Of a stretch of 64,000 bases of DNA, positions 1 to 9,271 are shown in pieces. This DNA comes from Vanessa cardui (taxonomy: Eukaryota > Arthropoda > Insecta > Lepidoptera > Nymphalidae). The notes beneath the pieces are model-generated. The model searched no databases. It was not told the DNA's origin and was given only the letters and a program-made list of their open reading frames with translations. The stretch lies in the NCBI RefSeq assembly GCF_905220365.1, contig NC_061153.1, forward strand, positions 9,754,001 through 9,818,000. The letters run 5' to 3'. Position 1 is the stretch's first letter. Each line of letters begins with the position of its first letter. The translations under genes were made by a program, and so were the position numbers.

Positions 1-1
1 A

Positions 2-1501
2 CGTACTGACCACCTGAATCCTGAAGAACGAGCTAACTTAGAGTCTCTTTGTGCACAATATGCGGACGTTTTCTATATAGACGGTGAACCTCTAACCTTC
101 ACCAATCAAATTAAACATAGTATTCGTACCACGGATGAATCACCTGTCTATACTAAGACCTATAGATACCCTTTCGTTCACAGACAGGAGGTTCAAGATC
201 AAATAACCAAAATGTTAGATCAAGGGATAATCCGCCCTTCACAATCAGCCTGGAGCTCCCCCATCTGGGTAGTTCCCAAGAAAGCTGACGCATCTGGTAA
301 AGTCAAATGGCGCATAGTCATTGACTTTCGTAAAGTTAATGAAAAGACGATTGACGATAAGTACCCGATCCCTAATATCAATGACATCTTAGATAAGCTC
401 GGTAACTGCCATTATTTTACAACGTTAGACCTTGCCAGCGGATTTTATCAAGTTGAAATGCACCCAGCCGATATTCACAAAACGGCTTTTAATGTAAATC
501 ATGGACACTTTGAATTTTTACGTATGCCCATGGGTCTTAAGAATTCACCATCCACGTTCCAACGTGTGATGGATAACGTCCTTAGAGACCTTCAAAATAT
601 CATTTGTCTCGTTTATCTTGATGATATAATCGTTTTTAGTGTGTCCTTGCAGGAACATATGGTAAATTTAGAGAGAGTCTTCAAAAGACTTAGGGAATCG
701 AACTTTAAGATTCAGATGAATAAGTCTGATTTTTTGAAGCTAGAAACCCCGTACTTAGGCCACGTAATAAGTAAGGACGGCATTAAGCCTAACCCTGACA
801 AGATCGCCGCCATCCAGAAATTTCCTATTCCTAAGACAGCCACCGAGATAAAACGTTTTCTTGGATTATTAGGGTATTATAGAAAGTTTATTCCAGACTT
901 TGCGCGCATTGTAAAACCTATGACGCAATGTCTTAAAAAAGGTTCTAAGATCACCTTTAATGACCCTAAGTACATTGACTGTTTTGAAAAGTGTAAATCA
1001 CTACTGACTAATGACCCTATCTTGCAGTACCCAGACTTTTCTAAGGACTTTGTACTAACGACTGACGCATCTAACTTTGCCATAGGTGCTGTCCTTTCCC
1101 AAGGACCCATAGGACACGACAAGCCCATTGCCTACGCCTCTAGGACCTTAAATTCTACTGAAATTAATTATAGTGTAATTGAGAAAGAGTTATTAGCTAT
1201 GGTGTGGGCTACTAAATACTTTCGTCCATACTTATTTGGGAGAAAGTTCAAAATAGTTACAGATCATAAACCCCTGCAATGGGTTATGAGCCTTAAAGAG
1301 CCAGGTTCCAGACTCACCCGATGGAGACTTAAGTTGAGCGAATATAACTTTACTACAGTATACAAGCAAGGCAAACAGAACACCAACGCCGACGCTTTGT
1401 CCCGCATTGAAATTAACAACGAGGACGCTATGTCTATTGCAGTAAATGTATCTGAAAAGTCTCACTCAGCAGTAGGTTCTGAAACCCTAACAGCCTACTG
1501 A
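2..1501 (+). CDS. pol: Errantivirus pol, reverse transcriptase and RNase H (5' partial)
   Basis: The frame is open from the second base of the window, so the first ATG at 212 is internal and not a start. The segment before it holds a protease-RT linker typical of the 17.6 group (LTFTNQIKHSI). RT motifs run in order: WRIVIDFRKVNEKT, FTTLDLASGFYQ, and the catalytic YLDD at 614-625. RNase H follows with TDASNFAIGAVLSQ and TDHKPLQW, and the connection ends in NTNADALSRI. The frame ends at a TGA at 1499-1501, while the integrase continues in the next frame from about the same place. That is one small indel in what is normally a single pol polyprotein. Confidence 0.93.
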   Translation, partial: RTDHLNPEERANLESLCAQYADVFYIDGEPLTFTNQIKHSIRTTDESPVYTKTYRYPFVHRQEVQDQITKMLDQGIIRPSQSAWSSPIWVVPKKADASGKVKWRIVIDFRKVNEKTIDDKYPIPNINDILDKLGNCHYFTTLDLASGFYQVEMHPADIHKTAFNVNHGHFEFLRMPMGLKNSPSTFQRVMDNVLRDLQNIICLVYLDDIIVFSVSLQEHMVNLERVFKRLRESNFKIQMNKSDFLKLETPYLGHVISKDGIKPNPDKIAAIQKFPIPKTATEIKRFLGLLGYYRKFIPDFARIVKPMTQCLKKGSKITFNDPKYIDCFEKCKSLLTNDPILQYPDFSKDFVLTTDASNFAIGAVLSQGPIGHDKPIAYASRTLNSTEINYSVIEKELLAMVWATKYFRPYLFGRKFKIVTDHKPLQWVMSLKEPGSRLTRWRLKLSEYNFTTVYKQGKQNTNADALSRIEINNEDAMSIAVNVSEKSHSAVGSETLTAY

Positions 1502-2951
1502 CAACTCTGACACAGAGACTATACATACTAGTAAGGGATCCCCTATTCTGGAAGTCCCAATAACCGATGACCCCTTAAATAGGTTCAGTAGACAAATCTG
1601 TTTTGTACTTGTAGGTGACATTAAGAAACGACCGACAGTAACTAAGCCCTTTGAAACACATACCCGAACGACCATTCAACTCTCTGAATCTAACTTGACC
1701 AATGACGTAATAAATGCAGTAAAAGAATATGTGAACCCTAAAGTGAAAACCGGTATAATAATTCATCCCCCTCTTGCCATGTACAATATCATTCCCATAA
1801 TTCAGGATAACTTTAAGAGCTCTTCCTTGAACATGGTCTTAACTAAAGTAGAATTAGAGAACGTAAAAGATTACTTACGTCAACAAGATATTATCAAAAA
1901 ATATCACGAAGGTAAAACCAACCATCGTGGTATAACCGAGTGCTATTTAGCCTTATCATCTAAATACTACTGGCCTAAGATGAAAGAATACATCTCTAAG
2001 TACATAAATGAATGTACTATCTGTGGCCAGGCTAAATACGACCGTCATCCTATTAAGCAGAGATTTAACATAGTTCCACCCCGTAGTAAACCCTTCGAAA
2101 TTGTTCACTTAGACCTTTTTACAGCTCAAACTGAGAAATTCGTAACCATCGTAGACGCTTTCTCAAAGTACGCTCAAGCATATCATCTCAGAGATAGCAC
2201 CGCTCTAAGTGTAGTACAAGCCCTACTCGTATTCTGTACCCACCACGGGGTCCCATTAACGATTGTTACGGACGGAGGCCCTGAATTCTCTAATCAGATT
2301 TTCTTAGAATTTTGTCGAGTTCATAAGGTAATGCATCATAAAATACTTGCACATTCCCCTAATGACAATGGCATTGTAGAGAGATTTCATTCTACAATCC
2401 TTGAACATCTTAGAATACTAAAGTTAGAGAAACGAAATGAACCGGTAGTTAATCTCATGCCTTATGCTATCCTAGCGTATAATAGTTCTATCCATAGTTT
2501 TACCAGATGTAGACCTTTAGACTTGATAACTGGACATTTCGACCCTCGAGACCCAATAGACATTGACTTAACCGAACACTTATTTCAACAATACTCTCAA
2601 GACTATAGGAAACGCATGAGTCAGGTATACGACCTTATCAACCAGACCTCCCTACATGACCGGACACAACTGACTGAAAATCGTAATAAAGATAGAGAAC
2701 CCGAGAAAAGCTACACCCCTGACCAACAAGTCTTTGTACGCAATCCTATGGCATCCCGACAGAAGTTAGCCCCGCGATATACACAGGACAGTGTACTCGC
2801 AGATCTTCCAATTCACATCTATACGAAGAAAAAACGCGGTCCTGTAGCTAAATCTCGCCTTAAGCGAAGTCCTAAGAATTCTACCTTGTTACAGGATGAT
2901 ACTTTAGCTGACGACTCTACATCCGACCCGAGGACAGGAGATAACAATTGA
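1500..2951 (+). CDS. pol: Errantivirus pol, integrase
   Basis: This is the continuation of pol one frame on. The frame is open from about 1500; a TTG at 1695 is unlikely to be a real start. The zinc-binding HHCC domain is visible as H-EGKTN-H followed by CTICGQAKY. The DDE core shows VHLDLF (first D), IVTDGGPEF (second D) and NDNGIVERFH (E). A basic, proline-rich C-terminal tail follows, including TKKKRGPVAKSRLKRSPK, as in gypsy-type integrases. All catalytic residues are present, so the only visible defect is the frame break with the RT part. Confidence 0.92.
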   Translation, partial: DNSDTETIHTSKGSPILEVPITDDPLNRFSRQICFVLVGDIKKRPTVTKPFETHTRTTIQLSESNLTNDVINAVKEYVNPKVKTGIIIHPPLAMYNIIPIIQDNFKSSSLNMVLTKVELENVKDYLRQQDIIKKYHEGKTNHRGITECYLALSSKYYWPKMKEYISKYINECTICGQAKYDRHPIKQRFNIVPPRSKPFEIVHLDLFTAQTEKFVTIVDAFSKYAQAYHLRDSTALSVVQALLVFCTHHGVPLTIVTDGGPEFSNQIFLEFCRVHKVMHHKILAHSPNDNGIVERFHSTILEHLRILKLEKRNEPVVNLMPYAILAYNSSIHSFTRCRPLDLITGHFDPRDPIDIDLTEHLFQQYSQDYRKRMSQVYDLINQTSLHDRTQLTENRNKDREPEKSYTPDQQVFVRNPMASRQKLAPRYTQDSVLADLPIHIYTKKKRGPVAKSRLKRSPKNSTLLQDDTLADDSTSDPRTGDNN

Positions 2952-4665
2952 CTCACTTGACAATGGACCCGGACTACTTCCTTTTAAATTAGGAACAGCT
3001 AAGATTGTCTCTCATTACCACTCTTTCCTGAGCCACATAGATTTAGAAAAAATTAGTTTCCAACTTGATTTAGTAAAAACCCAGATGGCTGAATCACGAC
3101 CCTTGCTTAATAATAAAACATTATCTCTCTTTGACCCTCACCTAGAACATCTCGATAGTAAAATTACCTTAATCAGTAATAAAATTAGTATGTTTGAATC
3201 ATCTCGTAGTAAAAGAGGTCTCATTGACAGCTTAGGCTCCGTAATAAAATCAATTTCCGGTAATTTAGATTACACTGACGCACTTAAATATGAAAATGCT
3301 ATAAAAACCATGCGTAATAATGAGCACACGCTAGAATTAGAGATCAATAATCATGTTAGTTTAAATAGAAAATTCATTTCACAAAGCTCTCAGATAATAA
3401 GTAATATAATCTCGAATCAGGATAAGATGAACAAAGCCTTGAATTTAATCTTAAACATTAACGATGCCAGAGATAGAGATTTAATTAGGTACGCTCACAT
3501 AGCACAACATTTATTAATCCTAGGAGATAATATAGGAGATCTTTATGAAGAGTTACAGAATTTAGAGAACACCTTAACTTTTATTCGTGCATCGAGCACC
3601 CCGTACTCTCTATTTAGTTTAGATTAAATTAAGGATATGTTAAGTAAATTAAGGATTTTATATTCTAATAATGAGGTCCTTAACATAGAATGTAAGTACT
3701 TTTATGAAGTAATTAAATTAGGTTATTTCTATTTAGGCAAACAAATAGTACTAGTTATAAAGATTTCAATTATCGTTTCTTCCACATATGATTTCTATAA
3801 GCTCTCCCTTATTCCCAATAGATACCATGAAACCCTTATACCACCCTCTCCTTTCGTAGCACTCTCTAGCGCAGATTCTAGGTACATAGAGGCAGAATGC
3901 CCGAAGATAAATTCTTTATATCTCTGTGAGTCGACACCCAGCCTGCATGCTCAGAGCCAGGGAGATTGTATCCAGCATCTCATAGCCCACCAAGAACTTC
4001 AGCCCAACTGTAAACTAACACCCGTAACTCTCACTACCGAAGCCCTGGAAGAACTGGACGACAAGCACTACACCCTGAGCTTTCCTGTCCCAACCAAGGT
4101 GAAGATATCCTGCGGTCAAGAACAATACCAGACTCTACACGGCAGCTACTTGGCAGTTATCCCACTAAACTGCAACCTGAGAACACCCGCCTTCACTATC
4201 TCCAACTCCAACGACCAAATCAAAGGACATGTCATAAAGATCATCGAGATGCCCCTATACAACGAGTCAAGACATCAAAATCACCCGAAGCTCATCTTGA
4301 ATTCCCCGAATCTACAAAAACTTCACGCCCTGAGCAACGAGATAGCGACGCAATCGCCCATACATCTAGATAACGTCACCGACCCAGTCATATATCACAC
4401 GACTATACCCATGTACCTCACACTCTTCGGTACATGCGCGCTCATCGCTACTCTACTCTACCGCCGGCTACGCACAAGAAAAGTGTCCAAAGTCGTCACG
4501 GAAAACTACAGCAGCAACCCTGAAATCGTTTATGCAGTCCTAGCCCCACGCACTATCAACCCCAGTCAAATAAGGGTTGATCCTGGATGCCTAGCAGCGA
4601 CCATCTCGCACAAGTCCATCGATACTCGCTGTTCTTCGGGGGGAGGTGTTACACATGGTCAGTAG
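2908..4665 (+). pseudogene. env: Errantivirus env-like glycoprotein, broken by a stop codon
   Basis: The env frame is open from just inside the end of the integrase frame and has no obvious ATG before 3085, consistent with errantivirus env being made from a spliced RNA. The N-terminal part has a basic RSKR, a furin-type cleavage site, followed by a glycine- and isoleucine-rich stretch beginning GLIDSLGS that resembles a fusion peptide, then helical coiled-coil-like sequence. A TAA at 3625-3627 interrupts the frame. The rest (3628-4665) is cysteine-rich and ends with a hydrophobic membrane segment near 4411-4455 and a short basic tail. Errantivirus env is related to baculovirus F proteins. This copy cannot make the full glycoprotein. 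Confidence 0.85.
4638..4646 (+). other. Polypurine tract of the errantivirus
   Basis: GGGGGGAGG lies immediately before the TG that opens the putative LTR. Ty3/gypsy elements prime plus-strand DNA synthesis from such a tract. It overlaps the last codons of env, which is common in compact retroelements. Confidence 0.7.
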
Positions 4666-4921
4666 ATCGCTGCATCAGCATGCTTGCCTAATGCACACGG
4701 CACCTACGACCTACATAGACTCCACGTTTTACAAGCGCAGCAACTACAAGCAGCATTGACGTCAATCGAAAATTTCCTTCGAAGCCTAAAATGTGGAAGC
4801 GCAACTCTTGGTACAAACATCGACCAATTGGCATTAATTAAATTTAGTCATAGTCAATATATTAATTTTAAATTTAATTTGCATTTTCTTTGGATCCTCC
4901 GGTTGCACCCAACGTAATTCA
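4647..4921 (+). repeat. Probable 3' LTR of the errantivirus
   Basis: The LTR begins TGTTACAC directly after the polypurine tract, and about 275 bp later a different coding frame (R4-type LINE) becomes open. The length fits errantivirus LTRs. The right edge is estimated from the end of the non-coding stretch (…AATTCA), so it may be off by 10-20 bp. No 5' LTR is in the window for comparison. Confidence 0.6.
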
Positions 4922-6093
4922 CTAATTCCACTACAACAACAACAGTCAATGACGAAAATACAGACGATAACGTTATTCATGATATGGGACGACTCAATAG
5001 TATTCCATCTATACTCGACACTGCCTTAAAAGTAAACCTCGAAATAGAGAATACATTCCTTCGTGCAAAAGAACATTTTACTAGTACTGAGCCAACTAGC
5101 AGACCATACATCCCTAAACAAAAGACATCTAAAAAGTTTTGTTTTATTACAAAATACATAAATAATAGGATACTAACAAAATTTATTAACACTGATACTG
5201 ATTTTGACACTCTACGTACAATAATTTACTCTGCGGCATGGACAGCAGCTAAATGTAATGGTGCCAGAATATCATTCTCAAACCAAAGCACCCATCAAAA
5301 TAAATCATTTAGAAAACCTAGTTGGCAAAGAAGATTAGAAAATAAGATAGCGAATTTACGAGCCCATATAGGTAGGTTAACACAATATATTAGGGGAAAC
5401 AGAAACCGAAAGGTAACAGCTGCGGTAGAACTCATTAAGACACATTATCAATCACATGCACAAAATGAAAACACAAACACACAATTAGAACACTTCTTAG
5501 ATACTTTAAAACAGAAACTCAATGCAACAGCAAGTAGACTCAAGAGGTATTTGACGTGTACAGCTCGTAAAGTACAGAACAATAAATTTGCTAACAACGA
5601 AAAACTATTCTATAGAAATTTAAAATCTACGTGTAAAGATAGTGACCAAAATCTAGAAATACCTCCATTAGAAACATTTCGTGAATACTGGGCTAACAGA
5701 TGGGAAGACCCGGCACACCATAATGAGCATACAGACTGGGTTAATGAAACGACTACACACATTCCAGAGATGCAGTTTGAATTTATACCAATGGAGACAT
5801 TCATAGAAGTATTAAAACGAACTCACAATTGGAAATCCGCAGACAACATTCATAACTACTGGTACAAGAAATTTACTAGCACACACTCATACATACACAA
5901 GTATTTAAATATATTTATTCAATCACCACATTTACTACCCAAATACATAACACATGGAATCACATACTTAATAGCTAAAGACAAATACGATACTACAAAC
6001 CCAGATAAATACCGACCAATTACTTGCTTACAAACCATATATAAAATCCTATCAGCTTGTATAAGTGAAGAAATCCATAAACACCTAACTAAA
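4918..6093 (+). pseudogene. R4/Dong-type LINE protein, N-terminal and pre-RT part
   Basis: The frame is open from right after the errantivirus LTR, so the ATG at 4984 is probably internal. The protein is rich in Lys, Asn and Thr. A block around KPSWQRRLENKIANLR has a counterpart in the other R4 relic. Further on come LETFREYWANRWEDP and PDKYRPITCLQTIYKI, the first RT motifs. The frame then runs without a stop into a foreign LINE fragment, giving a chimeric open frame of 493 codons from the ATG; the junction is at about codon 370. No function is expected for the chimera. Confidence 0.8.
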
Positions 6094-6857
6094 TGTATAC
6101 GGTTCATATTTGGTTTACGCAAATATGATCATGTTTCCGAATTTCGCCAAAAACTCAAGTGGCTCCCTATTCGCCTTCGCAGGAATACTCACATTTTATC
6201 TCTTCTTTATTCTATTCTTTTTAATCCAGCGACACCCTTCTATCTTAAAGAGCGTTTCACTCTCCTTCGGGAGACTCACAAGCGTGCTCTTCGCTCGAAT
6301 GAAAATTTAATTCTCTCAATTCCTTCTCATTCTTCTTCTTACTATTCTAAGTCCTTCACTGTAGAAGCTTCTCGACTTTGGAATACATTACCCTTAGCTG
6401 TAAGGCGCGCACAGTCATTAGCCGTTTTTAAAAGTATGGTTAAGGACTTTTACTTATCGCATTAGTTATTCTAAGCAGTCGTTGTTGTTGTTGTTAATTT
6501 CTTGTTTAGTTAATATCTCCTATTTTATTATATATATTTTATGTATTTATTTATCTATGTATGTATGTATTTAATATAGTATATATTTATATTATATATA
6601 TTTATTGTTATTTGTGTATTGTATACTATTCTATTAAGAATTTATACTATATATATATGTAAAAAGTTATTGTACCCTTCCCATTAATATCAATATCATG
6701 ATCCTTTACCCAAAGGTTGCCTGGAAGAGATCGCTGCTTAGCGATAAGGCCGCCTGTTGCACCTCATGCAACTTTTATGTAACTAAAATGTTATTTTTTA
6801 GTTGTAAGATTGGGTGCAATAAAGAATAAATAAATAAATAAATAAATAATAAATAAA
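6094..6857 (+). mobile_element. 5'-truncated CR1/Jockey-like LINE fragment
   Basis: The first 370 bp encode the C-terminal region of an RT ORF (IRFIFGLRKYDHVSEFRQ to RLWNTLPLAVRRAQS, stop at 6463-6465). It is clearly related to the complete LINE at 21101-25255 and to the one at 37158-41342. A 3' UTR follows with an AAGGTTGCCTGGAAGAGA block, a hairpin, CCGCCTG, and a tail of AAAT repeats. Five-prime truncation is the usual product of target-primed reverse transcription. The R4 frame resumes at about 6858, so the insertion split that gene; the repetitive tail hides the exact target duplication. Confidence 0.87.
6730..6745 (+). other. 3' UTR hairpin of the CR1/Jockey-like LINE
   Basis: ATCGCT and AGCGAT form a perfect 6-bp stem around a GCTT loop, between conserved AGAG and AAGGCCGCC blocks. 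Two other copies (25177-25190 and 41222-41236) hold a hairpin in the same place, one with a different stem sequence. It is probably the RNA element recognised by the RT. Confidence 0.7.
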
Positions 6858-8826
6858 TACAATATTCTAGCCGAACAGCAAAAGGGGTGCCGTAAAAATA
6901 GCCAAGGTTGTAAAGAGCAGCTTACTATTGATGCAATAATTTTAAATAGTGCCGCTAAATCAAAAACAGACATTCATACTATGTTCATAGATTATCAAAA
7001 AGCATTTGATTCAGTTCCGCATAGTTGGTTAATATATGTTTTAAAACTGTACAAAATAAACCCAACACTAATATCCTTTCTTCAATATTCGATGCAACAC
7101 TGGCAAACTGTGCTAAGAATAAAACAACCGTCTATGAAACCTTTAACTTCTGAACCGATCTGCATCAAACGGGGAATTTTTCAAGGGGACGCTTTGAGCC
7201 CCTTGTGGTTTTGTTTGGCCCTCAATCCTCTTTCACAATTACTCAATAAAGCCAATACAGGATTCACACTTTACAGCAATAACACCCAGTATACCTTATC
7301 ACACCTCATGTACTTGGATGTCATAAAACTTTATTCAACCGAAAAAAATACCTTGTTTGAGCTAGCGAAAATTACTGAACAGTTTTCTAAAGATATTCAA
7401 ATGAAATTTGGTGTTGATAAGTGCAAAATTCTGTCAATTGTGAAGGGAAAATTTAGTAACAACAGCTACCTACTTGAAACTGGTGAACACATTGAGCCAA
7501 TGAATGAACATGATTCTTACAAATACCTTGGTTTTAAACAGCCTAGGCAAATTTTACAAACAACGACAAAACAAGAACTGCTCAAATAATTCTCTAGTCG
7601 TCTAAATCTTGTATTAAAGACACATCTCAGATCTAAAAATACAATAAAAGCTATTATCACATATGCAATACCATTAATTACTTACTCTTTTGGAATAATA
7701 CAATAGACAAAAAGCGACATACAGAAATTGCAGCGCATAATAAACACGCATTTAACCAAAAATAGGAAACATCATCCAAAATCTTGTATTCAGAGGCTCA
7801 CACTACCTCGCCAAGAAGGAGGAAGAGGATTAATAGACATACAAAATTTACACAATAAGCAGATTCTTTCTCTCAGAGCATATTTTCATGATAAATCCGA
7901 ACACTCACCTCTACATAAACACGTAACAGAAATAGATAAAAAACTTACACCACTAAACCTTCACGATAAATCCACTCAATTAAATGAAAACCGCACAAAC
8001 ATACAACAACAGATGTCAACTTGGGCTGCAAAAACACTACATGGGAGGCACCTATCCGAGTTGAACCAACCCCACGTCGACAAAGATAAGTCGAATGAAT
8101 GGCTCAAACGAGGTGAACTGTTTCCTGAGACTGAAGGTTTTATGCTCGCTATCCAAGACCAAATAATAGCAACTCGTAACTATAGGAAGTACATCATGAA
8201 AGATCGTAATCAACCAACTGACTTGTGCCGACATTGTAACGCAGCCTCTGAAACTATTCAGCACATAACGGGGGCTTGCAAATCTCTCGCGCAAACCGAT
8301 TATAAGCATAGACATGATCAAGTGGCCGCAATCATACACCAACATTTAGCATTCAAATATAAACTTATAGCAGAAATTAATCCATATTACAAATATAAGC
8401 CGCAAAGTGTATTAGACAACAGAAACTATAAAATCTACTGGGATAGAACAATAATAACTGACAAGACCATATATTATAATAGACCAGATATCACCGTTCA
8501 CGACAAAACCAATAGAACTGTTTATTTGATTGACGTAGCTGTTCCTAATTCACACAACATACAAACCACAATCTCTGAAAAACTAAGTAAATATCAAGAC
8601 CTTGCTATAGAAATTAAAACGCAATGAAAAGCACAAACAGTTCACATAGTCCCAATAGTCCTTTCATCAACAGGTATCGTACCGAAATCTCTGAAAAAGT
8701 TTGACCACCTTACAAATGCCCGCATATATACTCCACATGCTCCAGAAAGCCATAATTCTTAACACCTGCCGTATCACCCGAAAATTTATGTCATCTTCAA
8801 CTTCATCGTCCACGTTTTTAATATAA
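6858..8826 (+). pseudogene. R4/Dong-type LINE protein, RT and C-terminal endonuclease
   Basis: RT motifs include CKEQLTID, FIDYQKAFDSVPHSW and IFQGDALSPLWFCLAL. The catalytic box reads YLDV where YMDD is expected (the other relic keeps YMDD), so the second aspartate is lost. In-frame stops occur at 7587-7589 and 7704-7706, a TGA at 8625-8627 sits where related proteins have Trp, and a small indel near 8755 shifts the last codons. The C-terminus has a CCHC-like motif (CRHC, QH, GAC) and an endonuclease core with RPDITVHD and LIDVAVP, matching the PD-D signature of R2/R4 endonucleases. This copy is dead. Confidence 0.85.
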
Positions 8827-8902
8827 ACACTCCTTAACGCTTGGCTGCTGCCCGCGTTTTAGGTTTAAACACCCTCGAAAGAGGAGAAACATTAAACGTT
8901 AA

Positions 8903-8921
8903 AAATAAATAATAATAATAA
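8903..8921 (+). repeat. TAA microsatellite at the R4 3' junction
   Basis: A short run of TAA/AATAA repeats ends the R4 element. Dong of Bombyx is known to insert in TAA repeats, so this is probably target sequence. The next bases look like the reversed tail of another LINE, so R4 may have landed in that tail. Confidence 0.65.
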
Positions 8922-9050
8922 CTCTTTATTGTACACACACATTAAAAAATAAATTTTACATTCAATAACACAATATATAAAAAGAAGAAATGTACAACAG
9001 GCGGTCGAGTGGGGGGAAACTTTTGGCAAAGCAAATAGACTACCCCACAC
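8921..9050 (-). mobile_element. Possible 3' end of a minus-strand CR1/Jockey-like LINE
   Basis: Read on the minus strand the stretch contains CCGCCTGTTGTACA and later GTACAATAAAGAG. The same blocks, in the same order, close the 3' UTR of the LINE at 21101-25255. No coding sequence or hairpin remains. The rest up to 9271 shows nothing I recognise. Confidence 0.4.
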
Positions 9051-9271
9051 CTCATTCGAACGACGCACTCCAGTAAAGATACACGCTCTCGTGTTCTTCA
9101 TGTGAGCCTTTGAAAGTCATTCTACAATTTTTTTAATTTCAATAGTCATTTAGATTTTCCTCGATATATTCCTAAAAAACTGTTCTTAATCTATTAATTT
9201 TAAGAAAAAGTATGAAGGATTAGTGCTAATATAAGGCCATGTAAGTTTTATTGAAATACCACTTGCACAAA

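Larger units (their letters stand above)
1..4921 (+). mobile_element. Errantivirus-like Ty3/gypsy element, 5' part outside the window
   Basis: The order RT, RNase H, integrase, env, polypurine tract, LTR is that of insect errantiviruses (17.6, 297, gypsy, TED group). The element enters the window already inside pol, so gag, protease and the 5' LTR are not visible. Pol is broken by one frameshift and env by one stop codon, so this copy looks inactive. Downstream of its LTR an R4-type LINE frame is open with no break, which suggests insertion into that LINE. The LTR 3' end is not proven because the 5' LTR cannot be compared. Confidence 0.88.
4922..8921 (+). mobile_element. R4/Dong-type LINE, nested and broken
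   Basis: Two coding blocks (4918-6093 and 6858-8826) form one protein with RT followed by a CCHC and a restriction-enzyme-like endonuclease at the C-terminus. That order is diagnostic of the R2/R4 group and unlike LINEs with an N-terminal APE endonuclease. The 3' end runs into TAA repeats, the known insertion target of Bombyx Dong. The 5' end is cut by the errantivirus, and a CR1/Jockey-like LINE fragment splits the middle. A second relic of the same group lies at 27300-29060. Confidence 0.83.
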
